A stretch of 64,000 nucleotides of DNA from Clostridia bacterium (GCA_028709705.1 JAQVWL010000003.1:1-64000); one strand, 5' to 3'. Counted from the first letter of the stretch, positions 54,607-63,978 are shown. The notes: generated by a model not told the origin, from the letters alone. Numbers and translations: made by a program.

Positions 54607-54635
54607 ATTATAACTTAAAACAATTTCTTTTGCAA
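54607..54635 (-). promoter_or_regulatory. Site-2 protease/scpAB promoter, leaderless geometry
   Basis: Minus strand TTGCAA (54630-54635), 17-nt spacer, TATAAT (54607-54612), 7 nt, ATG. Confidence 0.55.
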
Positions 54636-54730
54636 CTTATATTAAAAAAAATAAATTTGCGAACAAAATGGGGGATTTGAGTGCCGATAAGCAACGATAT
54701 TTTGGTAGTAGTGCAGTATATTTATTTAGC

Positions 54731-54989
54731 AAGGGTCAACGAGGACGTAGCAATTGACAAGGGTCAACGGGGACGTAGCAATTGACAGGAGCCGAAGGCG
54801 AACGGTCAAGCGTGCTACGTCCCCTTGACCCGTAAACGCGGTATTGCAAACAACAGGTCAAGGGGACGTAGTCAACTGACCCTTCGCTAACGCTTCGTGT
54901 CAGTTACTACCGTCCCCGTTGACCTTCGCTACAGTGCAGTTACTAGCGTCCCCGTTGACCTCCGCTTTGCTCCCGTGTCAGTTACTAGC
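54731..54989. repeat. REP/BIME-like array of alternating 25-28-bp repeats
   Basis: The 406-nt gap 54600-55005 has no gene; apart from the promoter it holds this array. Forward units: 54731-54758 and 54759-54786 (28-bp tandem pair, one mismatch) and 54855-54880. Reverse units: 54814-54830, 54899-54924, 54936-54960 and a partial at 54977-54989. Shared core GGTCAACGGGGACG with GTAG and AACTGAC/AATTGAC ends. Units face each other and can form long stems. G+C is about twice that of the surroundings. Confidence 0.9.
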
Positions 54990-55005
54990 AACCCATAAAA
55001 ACCAA

Positions 55006-56163
55006 CTACCATTTTTCAACAATTTTTTTGAAACTTTGGTTAAAGGTCAAGGCATCTATATTTTGATTTAAAACTATATCAATTTCTTTTACAATAACAC
55101 CATTTTTTGTTATTGTTGCTGTTCCAACCTTGTCGCCCGCTTTTTGCGGAGCGGTTACACTTTTGTCAATTTCGGTTGAAACCGACCATTCATTATCTTC
55201 ACCCTTTTTGACAAGACCATAAAAATCTTGACTGGCAAAAACTTTTGTTTGGCTTATTTGACTGCGTTTTACCGGCAAAGTTGCAAGTTCGGTTTCGGTT
55301 GAAAGTATTTGTTCGTTCGCAAAATTTGCAAACCCAAAGTTGAACAATTTTACAGATTGATTAAATCTTTCTTTGCTATTTTTTGCACCGATAACAACTC
55401 CCACAAGTCGCATATTTTCTCTATGCACAGAAGATGCCAAGCAAAACCCCGCTTCATCAGTAAAGCCCGTTTTGCCACTGTCGCAACCCTCATAATATCT
55501 TGTTAAGCGGTTTGTGTTAACAATTTCGGTTTTTCTGCCAGAAGGGTGAACAAGTTCGTCCATCCAAACGCTTGAATACAAATGATAAGTTTCGTTTGGA
55601 ATAATTGCAGACAAAATTTTGGCACAATCACGAGCGGTTGAATATTGCATTGGTGCAGGAAGACCGGTCGAATTTGCATAAAGCGTGTTAGTCATACCCA
55701 ACCTTTGAGCGGTGCTATTCATTTTTTTTACAAAATTTTCTTCACTTCCACTGATATGTTCGGCAAGCGCAACGCTTGCATCGTTTGCAGATGCCATTAT
55801 CACGCTTTCTAGCATTTTTTGTATAGAATATTTGCTATTTGCATCCAAAAAAACTTGCGAGCCACCCATACTTGAAGCATTTTGAGTTGCAACCAAATTG
55901 TCTTCAAGTTTTATATTGCCATTGTCTAATTCTTCCAAAACAAGATAAATTGTCATAAGTTTTGCCATACTTGCAATTTGCAATTTTTCGTCTGCTTTTT
56001 GTTCAAAAAGCACTTCGCCAGAAAAATAATCAACCAAAAAACCCGCAGTTGCGTCAACACAAATTTCAGTTTCGGCAAAAACATTACAAACAAAAAAACC
56101 ACTACATATAGGTGCTATGCAAACGCATAGTACACAACATATTGAAATCAACAATTTTTTCAT
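55006..56163 (-). CDS. D-alanyl-D-alanine carboxypeptidase (DacF-like)
   Basis: 385 aa. Signal peptide (LISICCVLCVCIAPICSGFFVCNVFA), cysteine-rich because a palindromic repeat copy encodes part of it. Motifs SMAK (ASMAKLMT), SAN (MASANDAS) and KTG (DSGKTGFTDEAG). A C-terminal beta domain ends in an amphipathic FKKIVEKW helix. AAGGTGG before ATG. DacF-type enzymes act in forming spores; its exact timing is unknown here. Confidence 0.92.
   Translation of the reverse strand: MKKLLISICCVLCVCIAPICSGFFVCNVFAETEICVDATAGFLVDYFSGEVLFEQKADEKLQIASMAKLMTIYLVLEELDNGNIKLEDNLVATQNASSMGGSQVFLDANSKYSIQKMLESVIMASANDASVALAEHISGSEENFVKKMNSTAQRLGMTNTLYANSTGLPAPMQYSTARDCAKILSAIIPNETYHLYSSVWMDELVHPSGRKTEIVNTNRLTRYYEGCDSGKTGFTDEAGFCLASSVHRENMRLVGVVIGAKNSKERFNQSVKLFNFGFANFANEQILSTETELATLPVKRSQISQTKVFASQDFYGLVKKGEDNEWSVSTEIDKSVTAPQKAGDKVGTATITKNGVIVKEIDIVLNQNIDALTFNQSFKKIVEKW
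56104..56143. repeat. Small palindromic repeat, copy C, inside the DacF-like signal peptide
   Basis: ACATATAG-GTGCTATGC-AAAC-GCATAGTAC-ACAACATAT: a 9-bp stem (one wobble). It encodes part of the VCIAPICS stretch of the signal peptide. Confidence 0.65.
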
Positions 56164-56220
56164 AAAAAAACCACCTTCTATATTTGAAGATAGTTTTTGT
56201 TTTTTTTGATTTTTTATTCA

Positions 56221-57000
56221 TCAAAGCAAAGGCAAAATTGCTTGAATTAATTTGCTCAATTTTTTGCAAATTTTTTTGGATACGTTTAACACTTCTGCGT
56301 GAGTTATTGGTTTGCTGTTTGGGGTCAAACACTTGTTTGTTATGCCAGCAAAAGATGCAAATTTAATGTCAAAATATTTTGCACAAATGCAGTCAAATGC
56401 AGTACTCATAGAAACAGTGTCAGCACCAATTTTTTCAAAAAATTTTACTTCGGCGGGTGTTTCATACGTTGGACCTGTTGCTTGAAGATGAACGCCTTGC
56501 AAAAGTTCTATTTTCAATTTTTCGGCAGTTTTGAGTGCAAGATTTCCAATAGTTTTGTCATAAGCGTTATTCAAATCAACAAATTTTATGGGCTGTTTTG
56601 CAATCAAAGGATTGTTACCTGTCAAATTTATATGGTCTTCAACAAGCATAATATCGCCTTCTTTAAATTTTGCATTTACCGCACCAACTGCGGTGGTTGA
56701 CAAAATTGTTTTTACGCCAATCAAAGACAAAACTTTAAACAAATTAAAAATATTTTCAGTTGAACCGCTTTCATAAAAATGCAAGCGACTTATAAAAACA
56801 ATTTTTTTGCCCTTAAACTTTCCAAAAACAAATTGCCTTGTGTGACCTTGCACTTCACAAAAATCAAGACCCAAACTTTTATAACTTACTGTTTTTGCAT
56901 TTTCAAGTTCTACCAAATTTTCGTACCCCGAACCCAAAATAATACCTATTTCTGCATCAAAATTTTTCAACTTTTTTGCAACTTTTTCTGCACTTATCAT
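56221..57000 (-). CDS. Purine-nucleoside phosphorylase (class I, trimeric type)
   Basis: Cleaves purine (deoxy)nucleosides with phosphate. 259 aa from ATG 57000, which is 7 nt from AAGGAG. Phosphate loop GIILGSGYENL, VQGHTRQFVFG, TTAVGAVNAKFKEGDIM and base-site GPTYETPAEVKFF. The segment after it reads DTVSMSTAFDCICA, where most have GMSTVPE. In Clostridia this gene often neighbours spore genes. Confidence 0.9.
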   Translation of the reverse strand: MISAEKVAKKLKNFDAEIGIILGSGYENLVELENAKTVSYKSLGLDFCEVQGHTRQFVFGKFKGKKIVFISRLHFYESGSTENIFNLFKVLSLIGVKTILSTTAVGAVNAKFKEGDIMLVEDHINLTGNNPLIAKQPIKFVDLNNAYDKTIGNLALKTAEKLKIELLQGVHLQATGPTYETPAEVKFFEKIGADTVSMSTAFDCICAKYFDIKFASFAGITNKCLTPNSKPITHAEVLNVSKKICKKLSKLIQAILPLL

Positions 57001-57069
57001 CAAAGCACTCCTTAACTTTTATCATAGCACAAAGAGTGCATATTTACAAACAAATTGAAGTGTGTTTTG

Positions 57070-57687
57070 TCAAATTACCAAAATTGTGTTTGCATTAAAC
57101 AAAAGAAGTAAAAAGGTTTCTGTAAGACAAACAAAAAACAAAATACCAAAAAAAATAAAAAACATTTTCCAAAAAGATATGCAAGTTTGCCCAAATCTTT
57201 TTCTTTGTTCCGCCCTATTTATCATCAAAACAAAATACACAACAAACGCAAGCGTTAACAAAAGTTGACAAGGAAAAATAACAAGCACGCTATTTATTGC
57301 CCCGCTTATGCCAAACAAACATATCAAAAGAGTGCAATTAAAACCAATCAAGTATGAACGATAACCAATAATCAAAAACCCTATTGGAATTAGCAGAACA
57401 TACAAAGAAGAAACCGTTAAAATCAACAAAACGCAAAAGCAAGAAAAAAGTCTGGAAACAAACATTGCAAAACTTGCAACATTTTCGCAAGGGTAAATGT
57501 TAAGGTTATAACTGCCCAAAGTTGACAAAGTTACGCCACACTTCAAAGCAACAAAAATGCCGGTTATAAGTCCCAAAACCGCAACAAAAGCCGAAAAAAC
57601 AAACAAAAATTTGTTTTGCTTGAACCCCGCCAAAATACCATATTTAATGTTTGAAGTTTTGCACAGAAAAGTATAAGATTTTGCCAT
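57070..57687 (-). CDS. Multi-pass membrane protein, possibly SpoIIM-like
   Basis: 205 aa with about five helices. FVFSAFVAVLGLITGIFVALKC near the N terminus resembles the SpoIIM start. Overall topology and the site just after spoIVB would fit a stage II M-type protein, but no diagnostic motif is clear. No Shine-Dalgarno. Treat as an uncharacterised membrane protein. Confidence 0.5.
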   Translation of the reverse strand: MAKSYTFLCKTSNIKYGILAGFKQNKFLFVFSAFVAVLGLITGIFVALKCGVTLSTLGSYNLNIYPCENVASFAMFVSRLFSCFCVLLILTVSSLYVLLIPIGFLIIGYRSYLIGFNCTLLICLFGISGAINSVLVIFPCQLLLTLAFVVYFVLMINRAEQRKRFGQTCISFWKMFFIFFGILFFVCLTETFLLLLFNANTILVI

Positions 57688-57732
57688 ATAATAAATTTAT
57701 TCGCCAAAAACTTCAATTATTCGCACAATGCA

Positions 57733-58947
57733 CTACATTTTTGACATCCAATCAGCATAAATTCCATAACCTTTTGTTGGGTCAGAAACAAAAACGTGAG
57801 TTACTGCTCCAATCAATTTCCCGTTTTGAATGATAGGACTTCCGCTCATTCCCTGCAAAATTCCGCCCGTAAGTTTCAACAATCTTTGGTCTGTAACTCT
57901 AAAAACAAAACTTTTGTCATCGCTTTTTGGTTGATATGATGCCTTTATAATCTCTATTTCATATTCTTCTCTAACGCCACTAACAGAACTAACCAACTTT
58001 GCCTTGCCCGTTTTTACACCAAGCCTGCTTCCAATTTCTGCGGTCAAATTAAAATCAACAATGCTTTTCAAGTCAGTCACTTCGCCATAAACACCATATT
58101 TTGTGTTTTTTTCTATGCTACCTTTTGTGTTTACGCCCATCAAAAAAATGCAACGCAGTTCCCCGGGCGTGTTTTTTTCTGCTTTGTTAATACCAATCAA
58201 ACTGCACTTATAGATTTTGCCTTCTTGGATTGGAATTTCAACACCCGTTTCAAAGTCGGTTATTGGATGCCCCAAAGCACCAAAACGGTTGTTGGAAGTT
58301 TTTACAAAAGTCAAAGTTCCAATACCATTTGCATCATCTTTCACCCATAACCCAATTTTGTATTCGCCACTTTGCACATCAAGTTCTGGAACAATACTGC
58401 ACAAAGTTTCTTCGCCATTTCTTAAAAGTGTTAAACAGACCTCTTGCCCGTTATTTTCTGCCAAAATTTGTGGTATCTGTTCAAAATTTTCAATGATTAT
58501 GTCGTTTATTTTCAAAATTATATCGCCATCTTTAACAGTTCCATTTTTTGTTGTTTCCTTGCTACCTTTTTCCGCCAAAACCGAGTTATTGCCCACAACC
58601 AAAAGCCCTTTTGTTTTTATCGCAAACCCCAAAGGTATGCCACCAATATACACTTCTTCGCCTTTGCCAATTTCAACACTTACTTGCTTTATGGGTATCA
58701 CGCCAAAAAGTTTGAGCCACATTTTGCCATAAGTGTTTTTGTCGTTCCCCACTTTTATGTCTGACAATTCTGCGTCAATAAATTTTCCAAAAATGTTGTC
58801 TTTGTTAATATATTCAATGTCGCTAAACGAAACAATCGCTTCATCGGGCAAGGTAATTATGTTAGAAAAATTTATGTTTAAAGTCAAAAATGTTAGCCCA
58901 ATAACAAAACAAATAATGCCAAACCTAACAAAAAATTTTTTGAACAT
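57733..58947 (-). CDS. spoIVB: SpoIVB serine peptidase (S55)
   Basis: Forespore-secreted protease that triggers sigma-K activation. N-terminal membrane helix, PDZ domain (about residues 105-185, GFAIKTKGLLVVG, VKDGDIILKINDIII), then S55 domain with His in RFGALGHPITDF and Ser in LQGMSGSPIIQNGKLIGAVTH. 404 aa. GGCGGGGG before ATG. Confidence 0.93.
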   Translation of the reverse strand: MFKKFFVRFGIICFVIGLTFLTLNINFSNIITLPDEAIVSFSDIEYINKDNIFGKFIDAELSDIKVGNDKNTYGKMWLKLFGVIPIKQVSVEIGKGEEVYIGGIPLGFAIKTKGLLVVGNNSVLAEKGSKETTKNGTVKDGDIILKINDIIIENFEQIPQILAENNGQEVCLTLLRNGEETLCSIVPELDVQSGEYKIGLWVKDDANGIGTLTFVKTSNNRFGALGHPITDFETGVEIPIQEGKIYKCSLIGINKAEKNTPGELRCIFLMGVNTKGSIEKNTKYGVYGEVTDLKSIVDFNLTAEIGSRLGVKTGKAKLVSSVSGVREEYEIEIIKASYQPKSDDKSFVFRVTDQRLLKLTGGILQGMSGSPIIQNGKLIGAVTHVFVSDPTKGYGIYADWMSKM

Positions 58948-59173
58948 ATAACCCCCGCCTGTTTAGTATCTTTATTTTTCAAAAAAATATGTGTATGGTT
59001 GCACATTTTTTAAGGGCGTACATATTATGGTTTATGGGGGATAACCAAAGAAAAAAAATTTTCATAAATTGCCTTTTATGGCAAAAAAATTCCCCCTTAT
59101 AGATAAAAGGATTTTTATCTAAAACGGGTTTGTTGAAAGGTTTAACATTAAAGTGCCTTAAACAGAGTAAAAA
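58948..59173 (-). other. Structured intergenic region upstream of spoIVB
   Basis: 226 nt. CATACACA near the spoIVB side could be a sporulation -10. Further up, GGGGGAT...TTCCCCC (about 59036-59097) encloses TTGCC/GGCAA, followed by AGATAAAA-gga-TTTTATCT. Part of this probably terminates the permease gene. No known riboswitch is recognised. Confidence 0.4.
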
Positions 59174-60256
59174 TTAATACTTGTTATGATTTGCACTATC
59201 GTTATGTAGATTAACAAAAGGATTGCCTTTGTTGCTTGGCTTGAAGCCAATATCAAAAAAAGATTTTGTGCGTAAGATTTTAAAAACCATAATCATACCA
59301 AAAAAACCAATTATTGGATAACAAAAGTTAACAATGTTTTCAAAACCCAACAAACTTATAAGCAAAACGGCCAAACAACTAATGAAGGCCATTTTGCTTT
59401 TATATTTTTCTTTTAAAATTGAATTTAATGTATGCAAGCAACCAAAAAGAGAAGTGATAATTCCCACAAACAGTACTGATGCGAAAATCAGTGGAAAAGG
59501 TTCGCCAAGCCGTAAAGTCAAAACAACGAACGGCATACTCGCGTCCATAACAACCGCCCCGTTTTCCACAAGGCAAAAAATGCAAATCAAAATAATAAAG
59601 CAAAGAATTGCCGAAGTGCAAAAACTTGCTTTTTGAATTTGTTTGGGAGTTAACCCTTCCCCCACTTGCATCAAAATAAAACACGATAGCAAAATGTTTG
59701 AAAAAACATAAAAAATAATAGAAATTGGCAAAATGTAAGCGTTGCTCGAACTTGGAACATAAGCAATGTCGGTTATTGGATTTGCAATGGAATAAATTGA
59801 ATAAATAACAAGCAAAACAATTATTATTGGAATTGCAATAAGGTTGATTTTTTTTAGCATTTTTAATCCATTTTTTGCAACATAATATATTAAAACAAAA
59901 ACAAGAGCATAAAAAATTGCTATTGGAACTTCAATAAAATTGTTACTCAAAACTTCAACAGAGGCAGAAAACATTGCCGAAGAATAAACAAAAAAAATCA
60001 CAATTATTGCAATATTAAAAAAAACTGAACTGTTTGTTCTTCTGTTAAGTGACAAAATATTTGCAAAAGCATTTTTGGACCCGATACTCAAAAAAAGTTT
60101 AAAGCAGTAATAAAACAAGATAAAAACTATTGGCAAAAAAAACAAACTATCATAACCAAACTCAGCAAAAAAAAGCGAAATTTCTCGACCGCTGGCAAAA
60201 CCCGCACCAATAATTGTACCAACCATCAAAAAAATCACAGAAAATAATTTGTACAT
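59174..60256 (-). CDS. YkvI-like membrane transporter
   Basis: 360 aa, about ten helices. N-terminal FLMVGTIIGAGFASGREISLFFAEFG is the hallmark of the YkvI family (APC-superfamily). Substrate unknown. No Shine-Dalgarno; CATATATT lies exactly 5 nt before ATG, as for spmA, which suggests expression in sporulation. Confidence 0.82.
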   Translation of the reverse strand: MYKLFSVIFLMVGTIIGAGFASGREISLFFAEFGYDSLFFLPIVFILFYYCFKLFLSIGSKNAFANILSLNRRTNSSVFFNIAIIVIFFVYSSAMFSASVEVLSNNFIEVPIAIFYALVFVLIYYVAKNGLKMLKKINLIAIPIIIVLLVIYSIYSIANPITDIAYVPSSSNAYILPISIIFYVFSNILLSCFILMQVGEGLTPKQIQKASFCTSAILCFIILICIFCLVENGAVVMDASMPFVVLTLRLGEPFPLIFASVLFVGIITSLFGCLHTLNSILKEKYKSKMAFISCLAVLLISLLGFENIVNFCYPIIGFFGMIMVFKILRTKSFFDIGFKPSNKGNPFVNLHNDSANHNKY

Positions 60257-60261
60257 ATTTT

Positions 60262-60269
60262 AATATATG
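60262..60269 (-). promoter_or_regulatory. Sporulation-type -10 box 5 nt from YkvI-like ATG
   Basis: Minus strand CATATATT, AAAAT, ATG. Confidence 0.5.
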
Positions 60270-60300
60270 CTCGCATATTTTTGCTATTACCTTAATTATA

Positions 60301-60339
60301 AAAAACAAAAAAATTGCGAACAATTTTGTTGGCAATTTT
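60301..60339 (-). terminator. Terminator of the 60338 gene
   Basis: AAAATTGC / GCAATTTT outer stem with an inner AACAA/TTGTT stem; a T-rich tract follows on the minus strand. Confidence 0.75.
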
Positions 60340-61246
60340 ATTTTTCTTGAATATTTGTTTCTGCTTTTTCTGACCCAAAAAATTTGGTCAAATCATTTTC
60401 GTTTTTTATTTGCACATTTCTGTTAAAGTCATTTATAACCTGCCTTAACATAATAGGAAAAGCATTTTGGCGTTCGGTTTCGTCCAAACTTTGCACTGTT
60501 TCAAGCATTTTTTGGTTTATAAGCCTAAGCCCTTTTTCAAAAACTTTTTGACTTTCTGCACTTATTATCAGCGGTGCAAGATTGCTTTTTGCGTTAAAAT
60601 TTATTTGTGCAACATTTGGTCTTTTTGTTTCGCCTGCCATTTCTTGTTCAGCAACTGCCCTAAATTCTTCTGCCAAACTTTCATCAAAGCATTGAATAAA
60701 AGTTTTTTTGTTTTTCAAAATTGTTCCATCATTCAAAACAATTTCTTTTATGTAATCGGGGTCAACTTTTTGCTTGTAAATCGGAGTTTTGGCAGTATGT
60801 TCAAGTTTTTTGTTGATTTTGTTAACTTTTTTTATTATTTTGGGTTTGTTTTGTGTGCTTTCATCTTCCAAAACTTTCAAAAAAGTACCTTGTTTTGCTT
60901 TTAAGGCAGAATATTTTTTGCCTTTTTTGTTTTGATAAATCAAATCATAATTGTCAACTGTGTGAATACAATTTACACCACTTGCAAATTGTTGTCTTGG
61001 CATATCTTTTTTGCCAAAAAACGCTTTCAAATTTTCAAGCCTACTTGGTTTTTCAAGTTTTCTTTCAAATTTTTGTTGTTTGATTGCTTGTTTTTGCTCT
61101 CTTTTTTCTTGTTTTTGCTCTCTTTTTTGTTGTCTTTTTGCAATTCGTTTTTCTTTGTTTTTCAAAAAAGATTTAACACCAAAAAATGTCAAAGTTGCAA
61201 CGCCACTTAACAAAAATAACGGAAACAAAACTTCAAAAATTGCCAT
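60338..61246 (-). CDS. Hypothetical membrane-anchored, lysine/glutamine-rich protein
   Basis: 302 aa, family not recognised. N-terminal helix (FEVLFPLFLLSGVATLTFFGV), then a very basic K/R/Q/E coiled coil (residues 28-70, repeats of KREQKQ) and a soluble domain with YDLIYQNKKGKKYSALKAKQGTFLKVL and YIKEIVLNDGTILKNKKTFIQCF. TTAGGAGG before ATG. Next to rsfS but with its own terminator. Confidence 0.7.
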   Translation of the reverse strand: MAIFEVLFPLFLLSGVATLTFFGVKSFLKNKEKRIAKRQQKREQKQEKREQKQAIKQQKFERKLEKPSRLENLKAFFGKKDMPRQQFASGVNCIHTVDNYDLIYQNKKGKKYSALKAKQGTFLKVLEDESTQNKPKIIKKVNKINKKLEHTAKTPIYKQKVDPDYIKEIVLNDGTILKNKKTFIQCFDESLAEEFRAVAEQEMAGETKRPNVAQINFNAKSNLAPLIISAESQKVFEKGLRLINQKMLETVQSLDETERQNAFPIMLRQVINDFNRNVQIKNENDLTKFFGSEKAETNIQEK

Positions 61247-61311
61247 AAAAACCTCCTAACTTTCTATTATTATAACACAAAAAAAGAAAAAGTCAATATC
61301 GCCTTGAAAAG

Positions 61312-61656
61312 TTATTTAAACTTGACAGAGTTTTTGCTATCTTTCCACAATTTTTCAAGGTTGTATTTTGTTCTTGAATTTTCAGTAAAAATATGTACAA
61401 TAACTTCGGCAAAGTCGTGGATAATCCACTCGCCTTTGATAAAGCCATCAACACGCAAAAGTTCCAACCCCAAATTTTTGACAAATTCTTGAATTTGCAA
61501 AGAAGTTGCTTTGTTTAAAGTTTCATCTGCCATATTGCAAAAAATCAAAAACTTTGTTTGATTTGTTTTTTTGGAAACATCAAGGAGTTCAATTTTTTTT
61601 GCACCCATTTTTTCAAGTTCGTTTGCTATTTGTTTGCCAATTTCTAAAAAATCCAT
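61312..61656 (-). CDS. rsfS: Ribosomal silencing factor RsfS
   Basis: Binds uL14 and blocks subunit joining in starvation. 114 aa. IELLDVSKKTNQTKFLIFCNMADETLNKATS, RVDGFIKGEWIIHDFAEVIVHIFTENSRTKYNLEKLW match the family. AGGAG before ATG. Confidence 0.94.
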   Translation of the reverse strand: MDFLEIGKQIANELEKMGAKKIELLDVSKKTNQTKFLIFCNMADETLNKATSLQIQEFVKNLGLELLRVDGFIKGEWIIHDFAEVIVHIFTENSRTKYNLEKLWKDSKNSVKFK

Positions 61657-61729
61657 AATTGCTCCTAAAAAAATAATTTGTTTTGAATATTTTATCTTAA
61701 AACAAAAAAAAAGTCAAGCAAAGCCGAGA

Positions 61730-61758
61730 TTGACATTTTAAAAAAAATATGTTATCAT
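61730..61758 (+). promoter_or_regulatory. Promoter of the 706-aa protein gene
   Basis: TTGACA (61730-61735), 17-nt spacer, TATCAT (61753-61758); AGGGG then ATG at 61780. Confidence 0.7.
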
Positions 61759-61779
61759 TATATCAATTTAGGGGTCAAA

Positions 61780-63900
61780 ATGACAGAAAAAACAGATTTG
61801 ATAACAGATTTGAAAGAATTAAAAGCAGATTTGAAAGGTCTGAAACAAGATTTATCTGCTTCAAAAACAGATTTGAAAAGTTTTAAAGAGAATTTGAAAC
61901 CAAATTTGAAAGACATAAAAATTGACATAGCCACTGTTGACAAATTTTTGGTTGCAAACAAGGCAAAGTTGATAAAACTTCACACCACACAAAACAATGG
62001 AATGTTGATGGGCGATGAAAAAGACCCCGTTCCATACTATTCTATTTATGAAATTGACAACAAATTGTTTATAAAGGTAAAAGACACAGACAATTTTGTT
62101 TCAAGAGTTACCAAAATAAATTTTAAAAAAGAAAATGAATATACCACCCACTTGGAAATGCTAACACCAAATGAAAAAGGTTATTCAAAAAACATTCTAT
62201 CAAACTGCGTTGCAACCGAATTTGACAAACTTAATCATTACATCAAAAAACGCAATTTGATTTCAAACCCAAACCAAGAACAAGCCTTGCTTTTGTCAAA
62301 AAACCCTGTTTTTAAGCACACGCTAGAAAAAGGTCAAACAACACTAGAAGATTTTGAAAACCCCGTTCTTCCACCAAAACCAACACAAAAAAATAACATA
62401 AGACCAAAAGATGAAACCAATTTGGATATGTTTGACCTAAACTCACAAAAAACTTTTGAAACAAACAGAAACCAACTCGCCCGAGAATATTTTGCAAGCA
62501 AAAACCCAAGTGAAATGTTTGCCGGCAATTTGGGGATTGACAGTAAAGGAAACATTGAAGCCAGCAAATTTGCCGAATTTGATTTTGAATCCGAACCCGA
62601 AAATACCACCAAAATTGTTAAAGATACTGCAAAAGTAAGTAGCAAAGATTTGGACGAAAACACAACTGATTTTGTTCCTGATGAAGACATTTTTGAAGAC
62701 AACAATTTTGTTCCAACACCACAAGAAGTAGATGAGTTTTTTGAAGATGATGACTTTAAAATACCACAAAACAATCAACAAGCGCCTGCCCCAACCACTG
62801 AAAATCTAACCCAAGAAAATCCTGCACAAAACCAAACAAATCAAACTCAACAAAATGTTGCACCGCAAAATGCACCAGCAAAAACCCAAGAAAAAACACC
62901 ACAAAAAAATCAAGCAGAAAAGTCTGACAACAAACCAAAAAGTGAACAACCAACACCAAAACCAAAAGAAAAGAAAAAACGCGACCTTTGGAAAAATCTT
63001 TTCAAAGACACACTAGAAACAGGTGTAAAAATTGCCTCAACTGTTACTTTGGTTCTTTGTCTTGCAGGTGTATTTGCACCGGTATTGGCGGGCATTTTGG
63101 CAGTTGTTTCGATTATTGCATTTGCTTATCAAGGCAACATTACCGCAAAAATTGAAGGTTGGATAAAAGACATTGCAAAAATGGCAAAGGCAGACAAAGA
63201 AGCCAGCAAAGAAAAAGCAAAAGTAAAAGCACAACAAAAATCTGAAAAACAACTTAAAAAAGCAACCAAAAATGCAGAAAAAAGCAGAGCAGAAAAGGCA
63301 AGCAAAGCAGAAAAGGCAAGCAAAAAACAAGCAAAAAATATTAGAGGAATTGAAACTGATTACAGCCCTGCCGATGTTGCCGAAGCACCTTATGCAAAAG
63401 AATACCAAGACAAACCTTTTACCCCAATCAAAGACAAAGGTTTTGGCAATGAGTTAAGCGATGAGGAAAAAGCAAGGCAAGAAAAAATTATCAATGCTAA
63501 TATGTCTGAACCATTAATGCCAAAAAATGTTTTACCAAAAGCAACAACAAGAGAAGAAGGCATAGACTATGGCACTCCAAACTTTGATTTGGATAACAAA
63601 AAACCAGTAAAAGACCCAAGAAAATGCTATGAAGTAGCAACAGAAGAAGAAAAAACAGCACAAGAACCAACTGAAAAAGAACAAACTGAAAAACAGGTAG
63701 AACCAGAACAAACAGAGCCAAAAGAACAAGACCGAAAAGAAATAAGAGAAAAAACAAGAGAAATGCACTATGGCGAACAATTACCGTTGAACGAGCAACA
63801 CAAATTGTATGGCGAAAAAATTGCAATAAAAGACAACTTGCTAAACCTTTCAAATCCAAACAATTCTTCAAAACCAAAAGAAACTGAACACAGTATGTAA
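61780..63900 (+). CDS. Large hypothetical protein with coiled coils, disordered linker and central membrane hairpin
   Basis: 706 aa, not recognised. Residues 1-65: heptad coiled coil with DLK repeats (DLKELKADLKGLKQDL). Residues 70-150: small soluble region (VPYYSIYEIDNKLFIKVKDTDNFVSRVTKINF). Residues 170-405: acidic, Gln/Pro/Asn-rich linker. Residues 410-460: two apolar segments (KIASTVTLVLCLAGVFAPVLAGILAVVSIIAFAY is the core). Residues 470-525: Ala/Lys/Glu coiled coil. The tail is Glu/Pro-rich. Probably an envelope or scaffold protein. Single-gene unit with promoter and terminator. Confidence 0.7.
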   Translation: MTEKTDLITDLKELKADLKGLKQDLSASKTDLKSFKENLKPNLKDIKIDIATVDKFLVANKAKLIKLHTTQNNGMLMGDEKDPVPYYSIYEIDNKLFIKVKDTDNFVSRVTKINFKKENEYTTHLEMLTPNEKGYSKNILSNCVATEFDKLNHYIKKRNLISNPNQEQALLLSKNPVFKHTLEKGQTTLEDFENPVLPPKPTQKNNIRPKDETNLDMFDLNSQKTFETNRNQLAREYFASKNPSEMFAGNLGIDSKGNIEASKFAEFDFESEPENTTKIVKDTAKVSSKDLDENTTDFVPDEDIFEDNNFVPTPQEVDEFFEDDDFKIPQNNQQAPAPTTENLTQENPAQNQTNQTQQNVAPQNAPAKTQEKTPQKNQAEKSDNKPKSEQPTPKPKEKKKRDLWKNLFKDTLETGVKIASTVTLVLCLAGVFAPVLAGILAVVSIIAFAYQGNITAKIEGWIKDIAKMAKADKEASKEKAKVKAQQKSEKQLKKATKNAEKSRAEKASKAEKASKKQAKNIRGIETDYSPADVAEAPYAKEYQDKPFTPIKDKGFGNELSDEEKARQEKIINANMSEPLMPKNVLPKATTREEGIDYGTPNFDLDNKKPVKDPRKCYEVATEEEKTAQEPTEKEQTEKQVEPEQTEPKEQDRKEIREKTREMHYGEQLPLNEQHKLYGEKIAIKDNLLNLSNPNNSSKPKETEHSM

Positions 63901-63945
63901 AAAATTTTTCTTTTGTGTTCTTATTGCCGTTTTCCTTGAGCCTGA

Positions 63946-63978
63946 AAAAAATTCCAACAGCGTGTTGGAATTTTTTTT
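63946..63978. terminator. Terminator after the 706-aa protein gene
   Basis: AAAAAATTCCAACA, loop GCG, TGTTGGAATTTTTT: a 14-bp stem with T runs on both sides. Confidence 0.88.

Noticed and set aside
54731-54989. CRISPR array
   Set aside because: Units occur in both orientations with uneven spacing and no cas genes are nearby; it fits REP/BIME repeats better.
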